Below, in pieces: positions 28,303 to 37,230 of a DNA stretch of 64,000 nt (position 1 is its first letter; the number at the start of each line of letters is the position of its first letter). This DNA comes from Leptospira noumeaensis (lineage in GTDB: Bacteria; Spirochaetota; Leptospiria; Leptospirales; Leptospiraceae): contig NZ_RQFK01000026.1 in the NCBI RefSeq assembly GCF_004770765.1, positions 186,001 through 250,000 on the forward strand, given 5' to 3'. Below the pieces are notes generated by a model. It worked only from the letters and a program-made list of their open reading frames with translations. It was not told the DNA's origin and did not search any database. The translations under genes were made by a program, and so were the position numbers.

Positions 28303-29220
28303 TTAATCTTGGTTGAGTGACACTCCAATGATTTTGAATTTTTCCTTCGAATGATAATCTTTAGGAATTACATTCATAATCAAATTCGTTAGTTTTTTTA
28401 GAATTTTAGTTTTATAAAATCCCTTTTTGTATACCAAACTAATTTCTCTGGCGGGTTCGGGAGAATCAAAGGGAACAATACGTTCGGAAGATGGATCGAC
28501 AGATAACTTTGGTAACAAGGTTACTCCAATCCCCATATCAACCATTCGTTTCAAAGTTTCGACACTTCCACTTTCAATTTTTGCTAGTGAATTGCGATTA
28601 CAAATTTTCAAAGACTGGTGACGAAAACAATGTTCCTCACCTAGCACAAGTAAGGGATATTTTTCAATATGTTTCATGGAAACGGAACTAGATTTTTCTT
28701 TTGCATCTTTTGGATAATAAACAACAAAGGGCTCGTAGTAAAGCGGGTGTTCTACGATATTTGGAATTTTTAACGGAGTGGCAAGAATTCCTAAATCAAT
28801 TTCTTCTGATTCCAATTTTTCGATAATGGATAGAGTGGGAAGTTCAGAAATTCGAAAATTTACCTTCGAAAATTCGGTTTGTAAACGATTGTAAATGGAA
28901 GGAATTAAATAATTACTAACAGTGGGAATGATTCCAATGGATATATTTCCCGCAGGTTCGTCCTTCCATTGACCGGCAATTTCAAAAAGTTTATCCGCTT
29001 CCTTCAATGTACTTTTTGCCTGTTCCACTACGGCTTTCCCCAATTTGGTCGTAATGACCGGATTTTTTTTCCGATCAAAAAGTTCAAATCCAAGTTCCTG
29101 TTCTACTTTTTGAACTTGTAAACTTAAGGTAGGTTGAGCAACTAAACAATGTTCGGCGGCTTTTGCAAAATTTTTAAACTGATCCAATGCAACAATATAT
29201 CGAAGTTGGGTAATGGTCAT
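28303..29220 (-). CDS. oxyR: OxyR-type peroxide-sensing LysR regulator
   Basis: A LysR-family activator of about 305 residues. The N-terminal winged helix is clear (MTITQLRYIVALDQFKNFA, AEHCLVAQPTLSLQVQKVE). In the effector domain, GEEHCFRHQSLKIC places two cysteines at residues 198 and 207, the same spacing and almost the same numbering as the redox pair Cys199/Cys208 of E. coli OxyR, including the GxxHC context. The start at 29220 follows GGAGAGGAT; an upstream frame to 29292 is not needed. It is upstream of ahpC on the same strand, so direct control of ahpCF is very likely. Confidence 0.93.
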   Translation of the reverse strand: MTITQLRYIVALDQFKNFAKAAEHCLVAQPTLSLQVQKVEQELGFELFDRKKNPVITTKLGKAVVEQAKSTLKEADKLFEIAGQWKDEPAGNISIGIIPTVSNYLIPSIYNRLQTEFSKVNFRISELPTLSIIEKLESEEIDLGILATPLKIPNIVEHPLYYEPFVVYYPKDAKEKSSSVSMKHIEKYPLLVLGEEHCFRHQSLKICNRNSLAKIESGSVETLKRMVDMGIGVTLLPKLSVDPSSERIVPFDSPEPAREISLVYKKGFYKTKILKKLTNLIMNVIPKDYHSKEKFKIIGVSLNQD

Positions 29221-29311
29221 TAGATCCTCTCCAAAAAAATAACTAAAGTGAATGGTCGATGGAAAATCAACTTGCTTTCTCTTTGTACACAACTATCATT
29301 AACCGAGACCG

Positions 29312-31237
29312 ATGAGATTTCTCTCATTTATTTTTCCCATTTTACTTACTGCGGTACTTTCGCTTTCCTCGGAACCACTAAAAGTAAGTTCCCAAAACCT
29401 GACAACTATGTCCGGTGATTGGACATTTACGTCCCAAGGAGAAACAAAACCCATCCAAGTTGGGAAAGGCCTTTCCCTCCAGGGACTAAACCCACCAATT
29501 CACGGAACTTACAAAACAGACTTTTACTACGAACCAAATAACAAACCACTTGGTATCTATTTAGACAGAGTCCAAGAAGTTGATAAACTTTTTATCAACG
29601 GAGTATTACTCGGAGAAACTGGTAGTGTCACAGAAGATGGGTTATATTCTCCCAATTGGTATTACAAACGATTGTATTTTATCCCAAGTTCCGTTCTCAA
29701 ACAAAACGAAATAAACCATTTAGAACTCGAAATCCATTTCCGAAATAAAACCTTTCAAGGTGGAATTTTCCGAAAAATTCCTGTTATGGGAAACTACGAT
29801 TTATTACAAGAATTCATCATCAATGAAGACGGACGCGATTTTTGTTTTATCATGTTATTTTTTGGGATTGGTGCTTACCAAATTTTTTCAATTGTTCTAA
29901 AAAGACAGGCCAAAGCAAATTTTTATCTTTTATTATCCACAATCATATTTGTAATGTGGAGACTCCCTCTTTTAAATATTACTTATACATATACAAACTT
30001 TTCTTTTCTATTTTGGTTAAAAGTTTTTTTCACCGCACAAACCTTGCTACCTGTTTCTATTTTTTTATTTAGTTATTCCTTATTCCAAACTAAATTTCAT
30101 CTAAAAGAACGGTTGTTGATTTTTTTCTTACTTTCTTTAGCATTTTTTCAAACTTGGAACATTGAAATTCCAACTAGAATTTTGCTTTTAAGAGTTTGGG
30201 AATTTTCGTTACTCCTTGTTGTATTTTTTGTTGTCCGAGGAGTGATCCGAGCCGCAAAAGAAAAAAAGGCAGAAGCTTACTTCTTAACAGTTGGATTTAT
30301 TTGTATTTGTATTGGCGCGACTATTGATATCTTAATCGATGTTACATCCGGAAAAAATATATATTTAACCCAATACGGCTTTCTCATCCTAATGATTCTT
30401 TCCGGTGTCGCGATCTCTTATCGACATGCAAAAAACGAAAAAGAACTTTCTGTTTTAACTAAAGATTTAGAAATTCGCGTTCGCGAACGTACAATCGAAC
30501 TGAGAAAAAAAAACGAAGACTTAGAACAAGATTTGTTTTTTGCATCACAATTACAAAATTACCTTTTGCCAAAGGAACATCCAAAAACCAAGGGGATTCG
30601 TATCCAAACCACTTATTTACCGATGAAACAAGTGGGAGGTGATTTATACGACTGGGTGGAGTTAGACGAAAATCGTCTGCTTTTGTTAATTGCTGATGTG
30701 GCAGGGCACGGAGTTCCCGCTGCTTTTGTCTCTTCCATGGTAAAAGTCCAGTTCCGCGAATCAACCAAAAACATCACCTCTCCCAAAGAAGTATTGGAAC
30801 ATATGAACCGAGCACTCACTTCACTTGTGAGTCGATATTTTATCACTGCTTGTTGTGCTCTCGTTGACACAAATGAAAAAACAGTTATTTTTTCCTCTGC
30901 AGGTCACCCGAATCCACTGATTTACAATCGAATCAAAGGTAAATTTGTAACAATGAATGTAAAAGGCCCCATCATTGGTTGGAATGAAACTTTTAAATAT
31001 AGTGAATCGATCCACAAAATGGAAATTGGAGATCGATATTTCTTTTTTACAGATGGAGTCACGGAAGCTCGCGCCGAAAATAAATTGTTTGGTGAAAGCA
31101 AAATACTTGATCTTCTAGAAAGAGGAAAAGACAAGGATATAAAATCATTGTCTAAAGAAATTATTGTTCAAATCTCAAAATTCTCTGAAGAAGAGCTAAA
31201 GGACGATGTCACTTTTTTCTTTATCGATATAACATAA
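29312..31237 (+). CDS. 7TMR-DISM receptor with SpoIIE phosphatase domain
   Basis: A membrane receptor with a PP2C-type serine phosphatase output. Order: signal peptide (about 1-19), an extracytoplasmic jelly-roll sensor (about 40-165, with IYLDRVQEVDKLFINGVLLG), seven hydrophobic helices (about 175-380), a coiled coil (LEIRVRERTIELRKKNEDLE) and a SpoIIE domain whose metal-binding motifs are PMKQVGGDLYDW, LLIADVAGHGVPAAF, FFFTDGVTEA and DDVTFFFID. It would turn an envelope signal into dephosphorylation of an anti-sigma antagonist-like protein. The LytTR response regulator follows by nine bases and is probably cotranscribed. It is divergent from oxyR, separated by 91 bases. Confidence 0.93.
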   Translation: MRFLSFIFPILLTAVLSLSSEPLKVSSQNLTTMSGDWTFTSQGETKPIQVGKGLSLQGLNPPIHGTYKTDFYYEPNNKPLGIYLDRVQEVDKLFINGVLLGETGSVTEDGLYSPNWYYKRLYFIPSSVLKQNEINHLELEIHFRNKTFQGGIFRKIPVMGNYDLLQEFIINEDGRDFCFIMLFFGIGAYQIFSIVLKRQAKANFYLLLSTIIFVMWRLPLLNITYTYTNFSFLFWLKVFFTAQTLLPVSIFLFSYSLFQTKFHLKERLLIFFLLSLAFFQTWNIEIPTRILLLRVWEFSLLLVVFFVVRGVIRAAKEKKAEAYFLTVGFICICIGATIDILIDVTSGKNIYLTQYGFLILMILSGVAISYRHAKNEKELSVLTKDLEIRVRERTIELRKKNEDLEQDLFFASQLQNYLLPKEHPKTKGIRIQTTYLPMKQVGGDLYDWVELDENRLLLLIADVAGHGVPAAFVSSMVKVQFRESTKNITSPKEVLEHMNRALTSLVSRYFITACCALVDTNEKTVIFSSAGHPNPLIYNRIKGKFVTMNVKGPIIGWNETFKYSESIHKMEIGDRYFFFTDGVTEARAENKLFGESKILDLLERGKDKDIKSLSKEIIVQISKFSEEELKDDVTFFFIDIT

Positions 31238-31246
31238 CTTAAATCC

Positions 31247-31984
31247 ATGGACTCCTCCACTTATTCAGTATTAATCATTGAAGATGAATATCCAGCAAGG
31301 ATGCTCATGATGGATTATGTTATGAACTGTTCGGAACTAAAACTTGCTGGTATGGCAGAAAGTGGAGACAAAGCATTAAACCTTCTGCAGGAAAAAAAAT
31401 TTGATTTAGTTTTTATGGATATAAACCTTCCTGCTGTGAATGGGATGGATATTTTAAGAAAGGAACATAGCAAATCTACATTTTTTATCATTACTACTGC
31501 TTATAGTGAACATGCTGTGGATGCCTTCGATTTGGATGCAACCGATTATTTGCTTAAACCTTTTTCCTTTGAAAGATTTAGAAAATCCGTAGATAAGGCA
31601 CTTCGTTTTCTACAAGAATCAAAACAAACAAATTCCTCTAAAGAAGAAAAGAAAACCCATCTCAAAATCCAATCTGATTCGGCAGTGTTTTTATTACCCC
31701 TAAACGACATCCATTTTATATCAGCAAATAACAAAAGTTGTGTGGTTCATACATCACAAAAAGATTACGAAACTTCGAAATTACTAAAGGAAATTGAAGA
31801 AAAATTACCTTCAGAACGATTCATCAGAATCCACAAGGGGTTTTTAGTTAATTTAGATTTTGTTACAAGTTTACGTTATGATAAAGGTGGATCTTATACC
31901 ATCCAATTAAAAAACGAAGACGAAACCACGTTACCTGTGGGTCGTTCTTTTGCGCAAAATCTCAAAGAAGCCCTCAAATTATAA
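31247..31984 (+). CDS. LytTR-family response regulator
   Basis: A 245-residue two-component regulator. The receiver domain has acidic residues in LIIEDEYPAR, the phosphoacceptor Asp58 in LVFMDINLP, the conserved Thr in FFIITTAYSEHA and Lys in DYLLKPFS. The C-terminal LytTR DNA-binding domain shows HFISANNKSCVVHTSQKDY, then FIRIHKGFLVNLDFV and LPVGRSF. The usual partner is a LytS-type His_kinase such as the one at 37890, which ends the operon that starts directly downstream. A LytTR-like binding site lies 30-70 bases after this gene's stop. Confidence 0.95.
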   Translation: MDSSTYSVLIIEDEYPARMLMMDYVMNCSELKLAGMAESGDKALNLLQEKKFDLVFMDINLPAVNGMDILRKEHSKSTFFIITTAYSEHAVDAFDLDATDYLLKPFSFERFRKSVDKALRFLQESKQTNSSKEEKKTHLKIQSDSAVFLLPLNDIHFISANNKSCVVHTSQKDYETSKLLKEIEEKLPSERFIRIHKGFLVNLDFVTSLRYDKGGSYTIQLKNEDETTLPVGRSFAQNLKEALKL

Positions 31985-32012
31985 CCGATTCCTATTTCAC
32001 TCCGGAATATGT

Positions 32013-32052
32013 AGCGTTCATTCCCAGTTAAGTAGTTAATGAACGTTAACGT
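32013..32052 (+). promoter_or_regulatory. Putative LytTR binding region upstream of TonB operon
   Basis: AGCGTTCAT on the plus strand (32013-32021) and AACGTTCAT on the minus strand (complement of 32039-32047) resemble the LytTR half-site pattern (A/T)(A/C)(A/C)GTTN(A/G)(T/G); the second matches at all nine positions and the first at eight. They form an inverted repeat, CGTTCATT and AATGAACG, with 15 bases between. A perfect ten-base palindrome, ACGTTAACGT, covers 32043-32052. The region lies between the LytTR gene and the first lipoprotein gene, 60-100 bases before its start. Known LytTR sites are usually direct repeats, so the inverted arrangement is unusual. Confidence 0.45.
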
Positions 32053-32111
32053 AAATTATCCATTGACCAAAGGACGAGAAATGGGATTTAGATACGAACG
32101 GAGTCCATCTC

Positions 32112-32483
32112 ATGAAACATTTTATAAAAAATACAGTTATCTTCATTTTCTCTATTATTTTAGCTAATTGTGCTTCTTCCTCTGTTGGAATTGCCACAAG
32201 CAACAAACCAATCCCAAACACTCCTTATGAAACTACAAAAACTGTTGAGAAAACTTTTACATGGTATGCTCTTGATTTCATTGTTTTTGGTGTCCCTCTT
32301 ACAGAACCACCCATTACTGATTTGTATGGGAAGTTAATGGAAGAAGAGTCGGGAGATGCTTTAGTTAATATACGTTATTGGAATGATAAGTCAATTTTTG
32401 GCCCAGTGACTAGATACAGATTCACTGTGAAAGGTGACTTGGTTCGTTTTTCATCACAATCTAATACTAAAAACAAAAGATAG
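32112..32483 (+). CDS. Small lipoprotein, first gene of TonB operon
   Basis: A 123-residue lipoprotein of unknown function. The signal ends FSIILANC (Cys20), a spirochaete-type lipobox. The mature part contains YALDFIVFGVPLTEPPITDLYGKLMEE and NIRYWNDKSIFGPVTRYRFTVKGDLV; the pattern of two hydrophobic strands followed by a polar loop resembles small envelope lipoproteins often found with transporters. The next gene overlaps its stop codon if read from GTG. Gene order suggests an accessory role in the TonB-dependent import system. Confidence 0.8.
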   Translation: MKHFIKNTVIFIFSIILANCASSSVGIATSNKPIPNTPYETTKTVEKTFTWYALDFIVFGVPLTEPPITDLYGKLMEEESGDALVNIRYWNDKSIFGPVTRYRFTVKGDLVRFSSQSNTKNKR

Positions 32484-32491
32484 TGTCACAA

Positions 32492-32881
32492 ATGAAAACT
32501 ACCATTCTCAAAATTTTTATAAGTTTTTTGTCGGCCACAATAATGGCGATGGGTTGCATCGGTTCTCATGTACCCAAAGACATCTATTTATATGATTCTG
32601 CAACAGTTGTCCGTTCTACAGATTATAAAATTTTAGGCAAAGGGACAGGACAAGATTCCGCTTTTTATTTACTTGGAATGTTTCCTGTGACAAAAGCACC
32701 TAACGTGGAACTCGCGATGAGTCAAATTTTAGAAAAATATCCTACTGGAAAAACTCTCATCAATATCCAAATCCAAAGAGAAGACAAAGCATACTTCCCA
32801 CTGGGTCTTGTTACCGTTGTTAATGTGACTGCAGATGTGGTTGGACAAGAAGAAACTCCAACACCAAAAGGTGACAAATGA
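32492..32881 (+). CDS. Small lipoprotein, second gene of TonB operon
   Basis: Unknown function. From the ATG at 32492 the product is about 129 residues with a lipobox ending MAMGC. A GTG at 32483, overlapping the previous stop, is an alternative start. The mature chain has KDIYLYDSATVVRSTDYKIL, GQDSAFYLLGMFPVT, and an ILEKYPTGKTLINIQI segment, a layout like the first lipoprotein (short exposed head, then alpha/beta core), so the two may be distant relatives. It overlaps the next gene by four bases (ATGA), showing translational coupling. Confidence 0.8.
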   Translation: MKTTILKIFISFLSATIMAMGCIGSHVPKDIYLYDSATVVRSTDYKILGKGTGQDSAFYLLGMFPVTKAPNVELAMSQILEKYPTGKTLINIQIQREDKAYFPLGLVTVVNVTADVVGQEETPTPKGDK

Positions 32882-33219
32882 AGATTCGAATATTGTTTTT
32901 TTTATTTGTTATCGGACTTCTCTTTAATTGTGGCCCATCAGTAGATCGTGTCGAAACAGATGATGCACAGAGCCAAGTATATGCAGCGGCAAAATTTGCC
33001 TCAGAAAAATGTGGGAATCCCATTCCTAACCCACCGCTGGTCATTTTAAACAAACCAATCCAAAGAAATTTAGATTTTTGTACGATCGCGATTACTCGTA
33101 CGGAATGTCCATTCCTTGGATATCCTTTACCCTGTACCCTCATTTACCTCGAACAAGAAACGGGAGACCTCCCATGGTATTTAAACTTCAATGAACTCAG
33201 TAAAATTCAAATTAAATAA
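32878..33219 (+). CDS. Cys-rich small lipoprotein, third gene of TonB operon
   Basis: A 113-residue lipoprotein, signal ending GLLFNC (Cys18). The mature part has four further cysteines (ASEKCGNPIPNPP, LDFCTIAITRTECPFLGYPLPC), enough for two disulfides, and several Pro-rich turns. No family is recognised. Its last 29 bases overlap the start of the TonB-dependent receptor gene in another frame, so the genes are tightly linked. A periplasmic or surface partner of the receptor is the simplest guess. Confidence 0.78.
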   Translation: MKIRILFFLFVIGLLFNCGPSVDRVETDDAQSQVYAAAKFASEKCGNPIPNPPLVILNKPIQRNLDFCTIAITRTECPFLGYPLPCTLIYLEQETGDLPWYLNFNELSKIQIK

Positions 33220-35707
33220 TCGATTCATATTTGGGATTTTTCTTCTTTGTTTAGGATCTCCAGTTTTGGCCGTGAGTATTCGCGCCAAACTCATCAATCC
33301 GAAAAAAGAAATCGCAGAGAAAAATTTATCCGTTTTGATTTTTGAAACCAAAAAATTTGCACAGACTGATACAGAAGGAAATGTTACACTCGATTTTCCA
33401 TCTCCAGGTGATTACACCTTACGTTTATTACGTGATACGGGGATTCAAGAAATCAGAATTTCTGTTGGATCTGAAGATGAAACAAGAACAATCTACACAG
33501 AAAAAAAAGCGAGTGCTCCTAGAACAGGAATCGTAGTCGAAGGGGAAAGAGAAAAAACCATTGCATCCAGAACTAAAGTTCGTTACGAAGAAATCAAAAG
33601 GATGCCAGGAACCTTTGGCGAGGCTCTTCGTGCTTTGGAAACACTTCCTGGAGTCATTCCCAATATCGGTTTTGGTGGTGGTGCCAATGGAATCATCGTT
33701 CGTGGTGCCAATCCCAATGCCAACACCTATCTGTATGATGACCTCCCAATTTTATATCCATTCCACTTAGATGGGTTAACATCGGTCATTCATAATGATT
33801 TAATCAAATCCATTGACTTATATTCTGGCGCCTATCCAGCAAACTTCAATAATGCGACCGGTGGTATCATCGAAATTGAAACTGTAGATTCAGTTCAAAA
33901 AACCAAAGGTGCCTTTCAAGTCTCTTTATGGAATACTACTGCTTATGCGGCCACTCCCACTTCTGGAGGAAAAGGGTATCTTGCCATTGCTGGTAAACTT
34001 GGATATCTGGACAAAACCTTAGGAGCCACTGGTTTATTACCTGAAGGAATCCGTCTTCCACGTTACAACGATTCACAAATCAAATATGTTCATAACTTTA
34101 CGCCAGAACATCAAATTGCTTTTTATAACCTTTCAGCCCAAGACAACTTTGCCATTGATGTACCTAACAAACCATCAAATGATCCAACGGCAGCTTCGTT
34201 CGCACTCCTTAGTGGAGCAAGGGCAAGTTTTGGACAAAGTTTTCGAACGACAGCGCTTCGTTATACTTGGATTCCTGGTGACAAGTTTCAAAACCGTATT
34301 ACACTGATTAACTTTGATCCTATTGGTGAGTATAATGTTGGTTTTGGATCCATCCAAGGAAAACAATACCAACGGGGTAGTTATGTTGGGGTTCGTCAGG
34401 ATGCGTATTGGACAGCGACACGATTCCTAAAAATAGATTTTGGAACTGAAGTTAGAAAATTTTCCTTCAGAGATTATGGTACGGAGGTAGCTTTACGAGA
34501 TCCAACCAATCCGGCACCTAACCCATACAATTCAGCAAACCCTGACTTTGTTGGTCGTCCTCTTAACATTCAAGGAAATACTCCTTATTACAACGCATAT
34601 ACAACGTTACATTTCAAATATGGAAACTTTGCTTTTGAGCCAGGTGTACGTTACGATTATGTTCAAGTCACTGGTAATGGAGCTTTGACTCCAAGGGCCA
34701 CAGCTTCCTATACATTCCCAGAGGTGGGACAAGGTCTAACTTTTTATGGAAGTGGCGGAGACGTTTCAAGATTTCCTCTTACAACCAACTTCAATGCAGA
34801 AACAGGAAACCCAGATTTACGATTTGAAAGAGCAAGGAAAATCAGTGCAGGGATTGATCAAAAAATTGATCAAGTTTGGCAGGTTAAAATGGAAGTTTTT
34901 AAAAACAACTTCACTGATACCATCATCGATGATCCATACGTTTCCACTCCCGTTGGTTTAAATCCAGATAAAGGACAATGGTTGACTCAGCCAATTGTTT
35001 CCAATCGTCCTTTAAATTATTCAAACAGAGCAACTGGTTGGTCACATGGATACGAACTATTAATTCGAAAAAATGCACGCCCGGGAACAAGAGATTGGTT
35101 CGGCTGGATTTCCTATACTTGGTCACAATCCTTTCAGAATACAAACTTATACCAAGTTTACGAAGGTGACAATTCGCAAGTTGGTGGTATTGAGAGAAAA
35201 ATTTTAGCTGCATACTTTCCAAATTCAAAAGAGCAGTTGGCACCTTGGGATAGAACTCACGTTGCCAATTTTATCTATGGATGGCGAGTCACAGAGAGTT
35301 ATCAAATTGGTGGTCGTTGGAGTTATTTAACATCTGTTCCTTCAAGGCCTGTGATTGGTGATGACGGTGGTAAATTTTCAAATCCGCTTAATGGACTAAC
35401 TTATTGGAACCCACAATATTCTAATAATCCGTATACCTCTGAGTATGGTTATGTAAAACGGGGTACTGACTTCCATCGTTTAGACATTCGATTTGATATA
35501 TTTGAAAACTATTCGTGGGGATATCTAAATTGGTATTTAGAAATCGTAAACGTATATATGAGAAAAAACAAAAACGGTTTTGATTATGATAACTCAAGAC
35601 CATTCTCAGCTACGAATCCCAGAGAGAGTGATACCTTCGGAACCTTACAACTTCCAGGTGGAACCGTCATTCCTTTCTTTAACGTTGGGATGGAGGTGCA
35701 TTTCTAA
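33191..35707 (+). CDS. TonB-dependent outer-membrane receptor
   Basis: An 838-residue energised importer. After a signal peptide (about 1-28) comes a carboxypeptidase-regulatory-like domain (residues about 29-105, TDTEGNVTLDFPSPGDYTLRL), then the plug (about 115-240: EALRALETLPGVI, GIIVRGANPNANTYLYDDLPI, LYSGAYPANFNNATGGIIEIE) and a 22-strand-type barrel ending in Phe (GMEVHF). It is encoded in one unit with its own ExbB, ExbD and TonB and four lipoproteins, so a dedicated energy supply is likely. The substrate is not evident; no siderophore or B12 genes adjoin. It overlaps the lipoprotein genes on both sides. Confidence 0.93.
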   Translation: MNSVKFKLNNRFIFGIFLLCLGSPVLAVSIRAKLINPKKEIAEKNLSVLIFETKKFAQTDTEGNVTLDFPSPGDYTLRLLRDTGIQEIRISVGSEDETRTIYTEKKASAPRTGIVVEGEREKTIASRTKVRYEEIKRMPGTFGEALRALETLPGVIPNIGFGGGANGIIVRGANPNANTYLYDDLPILYPFHLDGLTSVIHNDLIKSIDLYSGAYPANFNNATGGIIEIETVDSVQKTKGAFQVSLWNTTAYAATPTSGGKGYLAIAGKLGYLDKTLGATGLLPEGIRLPRYNDSQIKYVHNFTPEHQIAFYNLSAQDNFAIDVPNKPSNDPTAASFALLSGARASFGQSFRTTALRYTWIPGDKFQNRITLINFDPIGEYNVGFGSIQGKQYQRGSYVGVRQDAYWTATRFLKIDFGTEVRKFSFRDYGTEVALRDPTNPAPNPYNSANPDFVGRPLNIQGNTPYYNAYTTLHFKYGNFAFEPGVRYDYVQVTGNGALTPRATASYTFPEVGQGLTFYGSGGDVSRFPLTTNFNAETGNPDLRFERARKISAGIDQKIDQVWQVKMEVFKNNFTDTIIDDPYVSTPVGLNPDKGQWLTQPIVSNRPLNYSNRATGWSHGYELLIRKNARPGTRDWFGWISYTWSQSFQNTNLYQVYEGDNSQVGGIERKILAAYFPNSKEQLAPWDRTHVANFIYGWRVTESYQIGGRWSYLTSVPSRPVIGDDGGKFSNPLNGLTYWNPQYSNNPYTSEYGYVKRGTDFHRLDIRFDIFENYSWGYLNWYLEIVNVYMRKNKNGFDYDNSRPFSATNPRESDTFGTLQLPGGTVIPFFNVGMEVHF

Positions 35708-36210
35708 TGAAACATTTCATTCTTATCAGTTGTCTAATATTTGGTATCTCTTGTTCTGAACCTAAAAAGTTTGAAGATTCATACAAAGAAACTGTATTGT
35801 TACAATACCTTATGACGGCAAACGCACCTCAAGAAACATGTGAATCAATGATTACAAACAAAGATTTATGTTTCAAAGCTTATGCCACTGCAATTGGTAC
35901 GACTTTTACGGAAACTACGGCTTCAGTAAAAACAAGCACATGCCAAACAATGCTTTCAAACGCAGCATATAAAAATATGTCAGGGATTGCACAAACCTGT
36001 GCCTTCAATTGCCAGGTGACTGATTGGAAATCTAAAACTGATTCAGGAGTTTGTACTAAGTCTACAATTCCTGCGTTAATAGAATCAAGTTTAATTGGTT
36101 CAGGAGTGAATGCTTGTTTACGATCTTGTTTTTCATCAACAAACAACCAAATCAGTGCAGATCAAATTCCATTATATCTATTATTTAACAACATTCAAAA
36201 CGGAGACTAA
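35707..36210 (+). CDS. Cys-rich lipoprotein after TonB receptor
   Basis: A 167-residue lipoprotein with lipobox FGISC (Cys16), starting in the stop codon of the receptor gene (TAATG). The mature protein has eight more cysteines (for example QETCESMI, NKDLCFKA, KTSTCQTM, QTCAFNCQV, SGVCTKS, NACLRSC), which could form four disulfides in a helical bundle. The family is not recognised. A lipoprotein coupled directly to a TonB receptor recalls substrate-capturing lids such as SusD or BtuG in Bacteroidetes, but there is no sequence similarity that I can see. Confidence 0.8.
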   Translation: MKHFILISCLIFGISCSEPKKFEDSYKETVLLQYLMTANAPQETCESMITNKDLCFKAYATAIGTTFTETTASVKTSTCQTMLSNAAYKNMSGIAQTCAFNCQVTDWKSKTDSGVCTKSTIPALIESSLIGSGVNACLRSCFSSTNNQISADQIPLYLLFNNIQNGD

Positions 36211-36211
36211 T

Positions 36212-36826
36212 ATGCAAGAGTATGTAGAAATAGGTGAGGAATTAATCTTTATTGCAATGGGAATTGCGAGTGTGATTGCACTCGCCGTATTTGCAGAGAG
36301 ATTCATTTATTATAAAAAATCTTTAGGTAAAAAAAACGAAGATTATCTAACTGAAGTTAGAACATCATTACAAGAAGAACCAGAAATTCACTGGAAAACA
36401 GATGCGGGTGAAGAATCTATCTATACAAGATTCCTACAATTTGCTCTCAAACAATTAAAATTAGGCAGAAAAGGTTTGGATGAAAGTTTAGATGGCCAAA
36501 TTTTATCCGAAAAATTGGAATTAGAAAAACGATTACCTATCTTAAATACACTTGGTAACAACGCTCCTTTTATTGGACTTTTAGGAACCGTATTAGGTGT
36601 CATCAAAGCCTTCTATGGTTTGGGAACTTTGGGAAGTTCTGGAGCAGAAGTGGTGATGCGTTCCATTTCAACAGCTCTACTCGCAACAGCGGCTGGTCTT
36701 GCAGTGGCCATTCCAGTAGTAATGGCAAACAATTATTTTTCAAGAAAGTCCAAGGTGATTTTACAGAATTTAGAAATTCTGAAAAAAGAACTACTCTCTT
36801 ATCAAATGAATAAGACAAAGGTATAA
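36212..36826 (+). CDS. exbB: ExbB/TolQ-family proton channel protein
   Basis: Inner-membrane subunit of the proton-driven ExbBD motor. From the ATG at 36212 the product is 204 residues, with a first helix at about 12-30 (IFIAMGIASVIALAVFAERF) and the characteristic pair near the C-terminus: TLGNNAPFIGLLGTVLGVI followed by STALLATAAGLAVAIPVVMANNYF. An upstream extension of this frame to 36110 overlaps the lipoprotein gene and is not used. ExbD follows two bases later. It powers the TonB protein two genes down. Confidence 0.94.
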   Translation: MQEYVEIGEELIFIAMGIASVIALAVFAERFIYYKKSLGKKNEDYLTEVRTSLQEEPEIHWKTDAGEESIYTRFLQFALKQLKLGRKGLDESLDGQILSEKLELEKRLPILNTLGNNAPFIGLLGTVLGVIKAFYGLGTLGSSGAEVVMRSISTALLATAAGLAVAIPVVMANNYFSRKSKVILQNLEILKKELLSYQMNKTKV

Positions 36827-36828
36827 TT

Positions 36829-37230
36829 ATGGCTGGAGCATCAGGTTCACAAGACGAAGAAATTGGAAGTATAAACATCACCCCAATGGTGGATGTGATT
36901 TTAGTACTTCTTGTCATTTTTATGGTAACAGCAAACTTTCTAAAGAAAGAAAGTTTAAATATCAATTTACCAAAAGTGCAAGCTGCTGATCCGAACGTTG
37001 CCGAGTCGGTACAAGTTGCCATTACAAAAACAGGCGCTCTCCTTTTGGAAGGAAAAGATACTGACGTTACCGGTTTAGTTCGTAATCTCGAAAGAGAGGC
37101 AAAAATTAGACCTAATATGCGTTTAACTCTATCTGCAGATGAAAGCCTTCCTTATGGTAAAATTACGGAGCTGATGGGAATCATCCGAAAAGCGGGTGTT
37201 ACTAAAATTGCCCTCAGTGTAAAAAAATGA
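36829..37230 (+). CDS. exbD: ExbD/TolR-family protein
   Basis: Second motor subunit, 133 residues, with a single N-terminal membrane helix. INITPMVDVILVLLVIFMVT contains the conserved membrane Asp that carries protons, and NINLPKV is the usual family phrase just after it. The periplasmic part ends in the typical ADESLPYGKITELMGIIRKAGVTKI. It overlaps the tonB gene by four bases (ATGA). Confidence 0.95.
   Translation: MAGASGSQDEEIGSINITPMVDVILVLLVIFMVTANFLKKESLNINLPKVQAADPNVAESVQVAITKTGALLLEGKDTDVTGLVRNLEREAKIRPNMRLTLSADESLPYGKITELMGIIRKAGVTKIALSVKK

Noticed and set aside
36110..36211. Upstream extension of exbB
   Set aside because: It lies wholly inside the lipoprotein gene in another frame. 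The ATG at 36212 gives a normal ExbB N-terminus.
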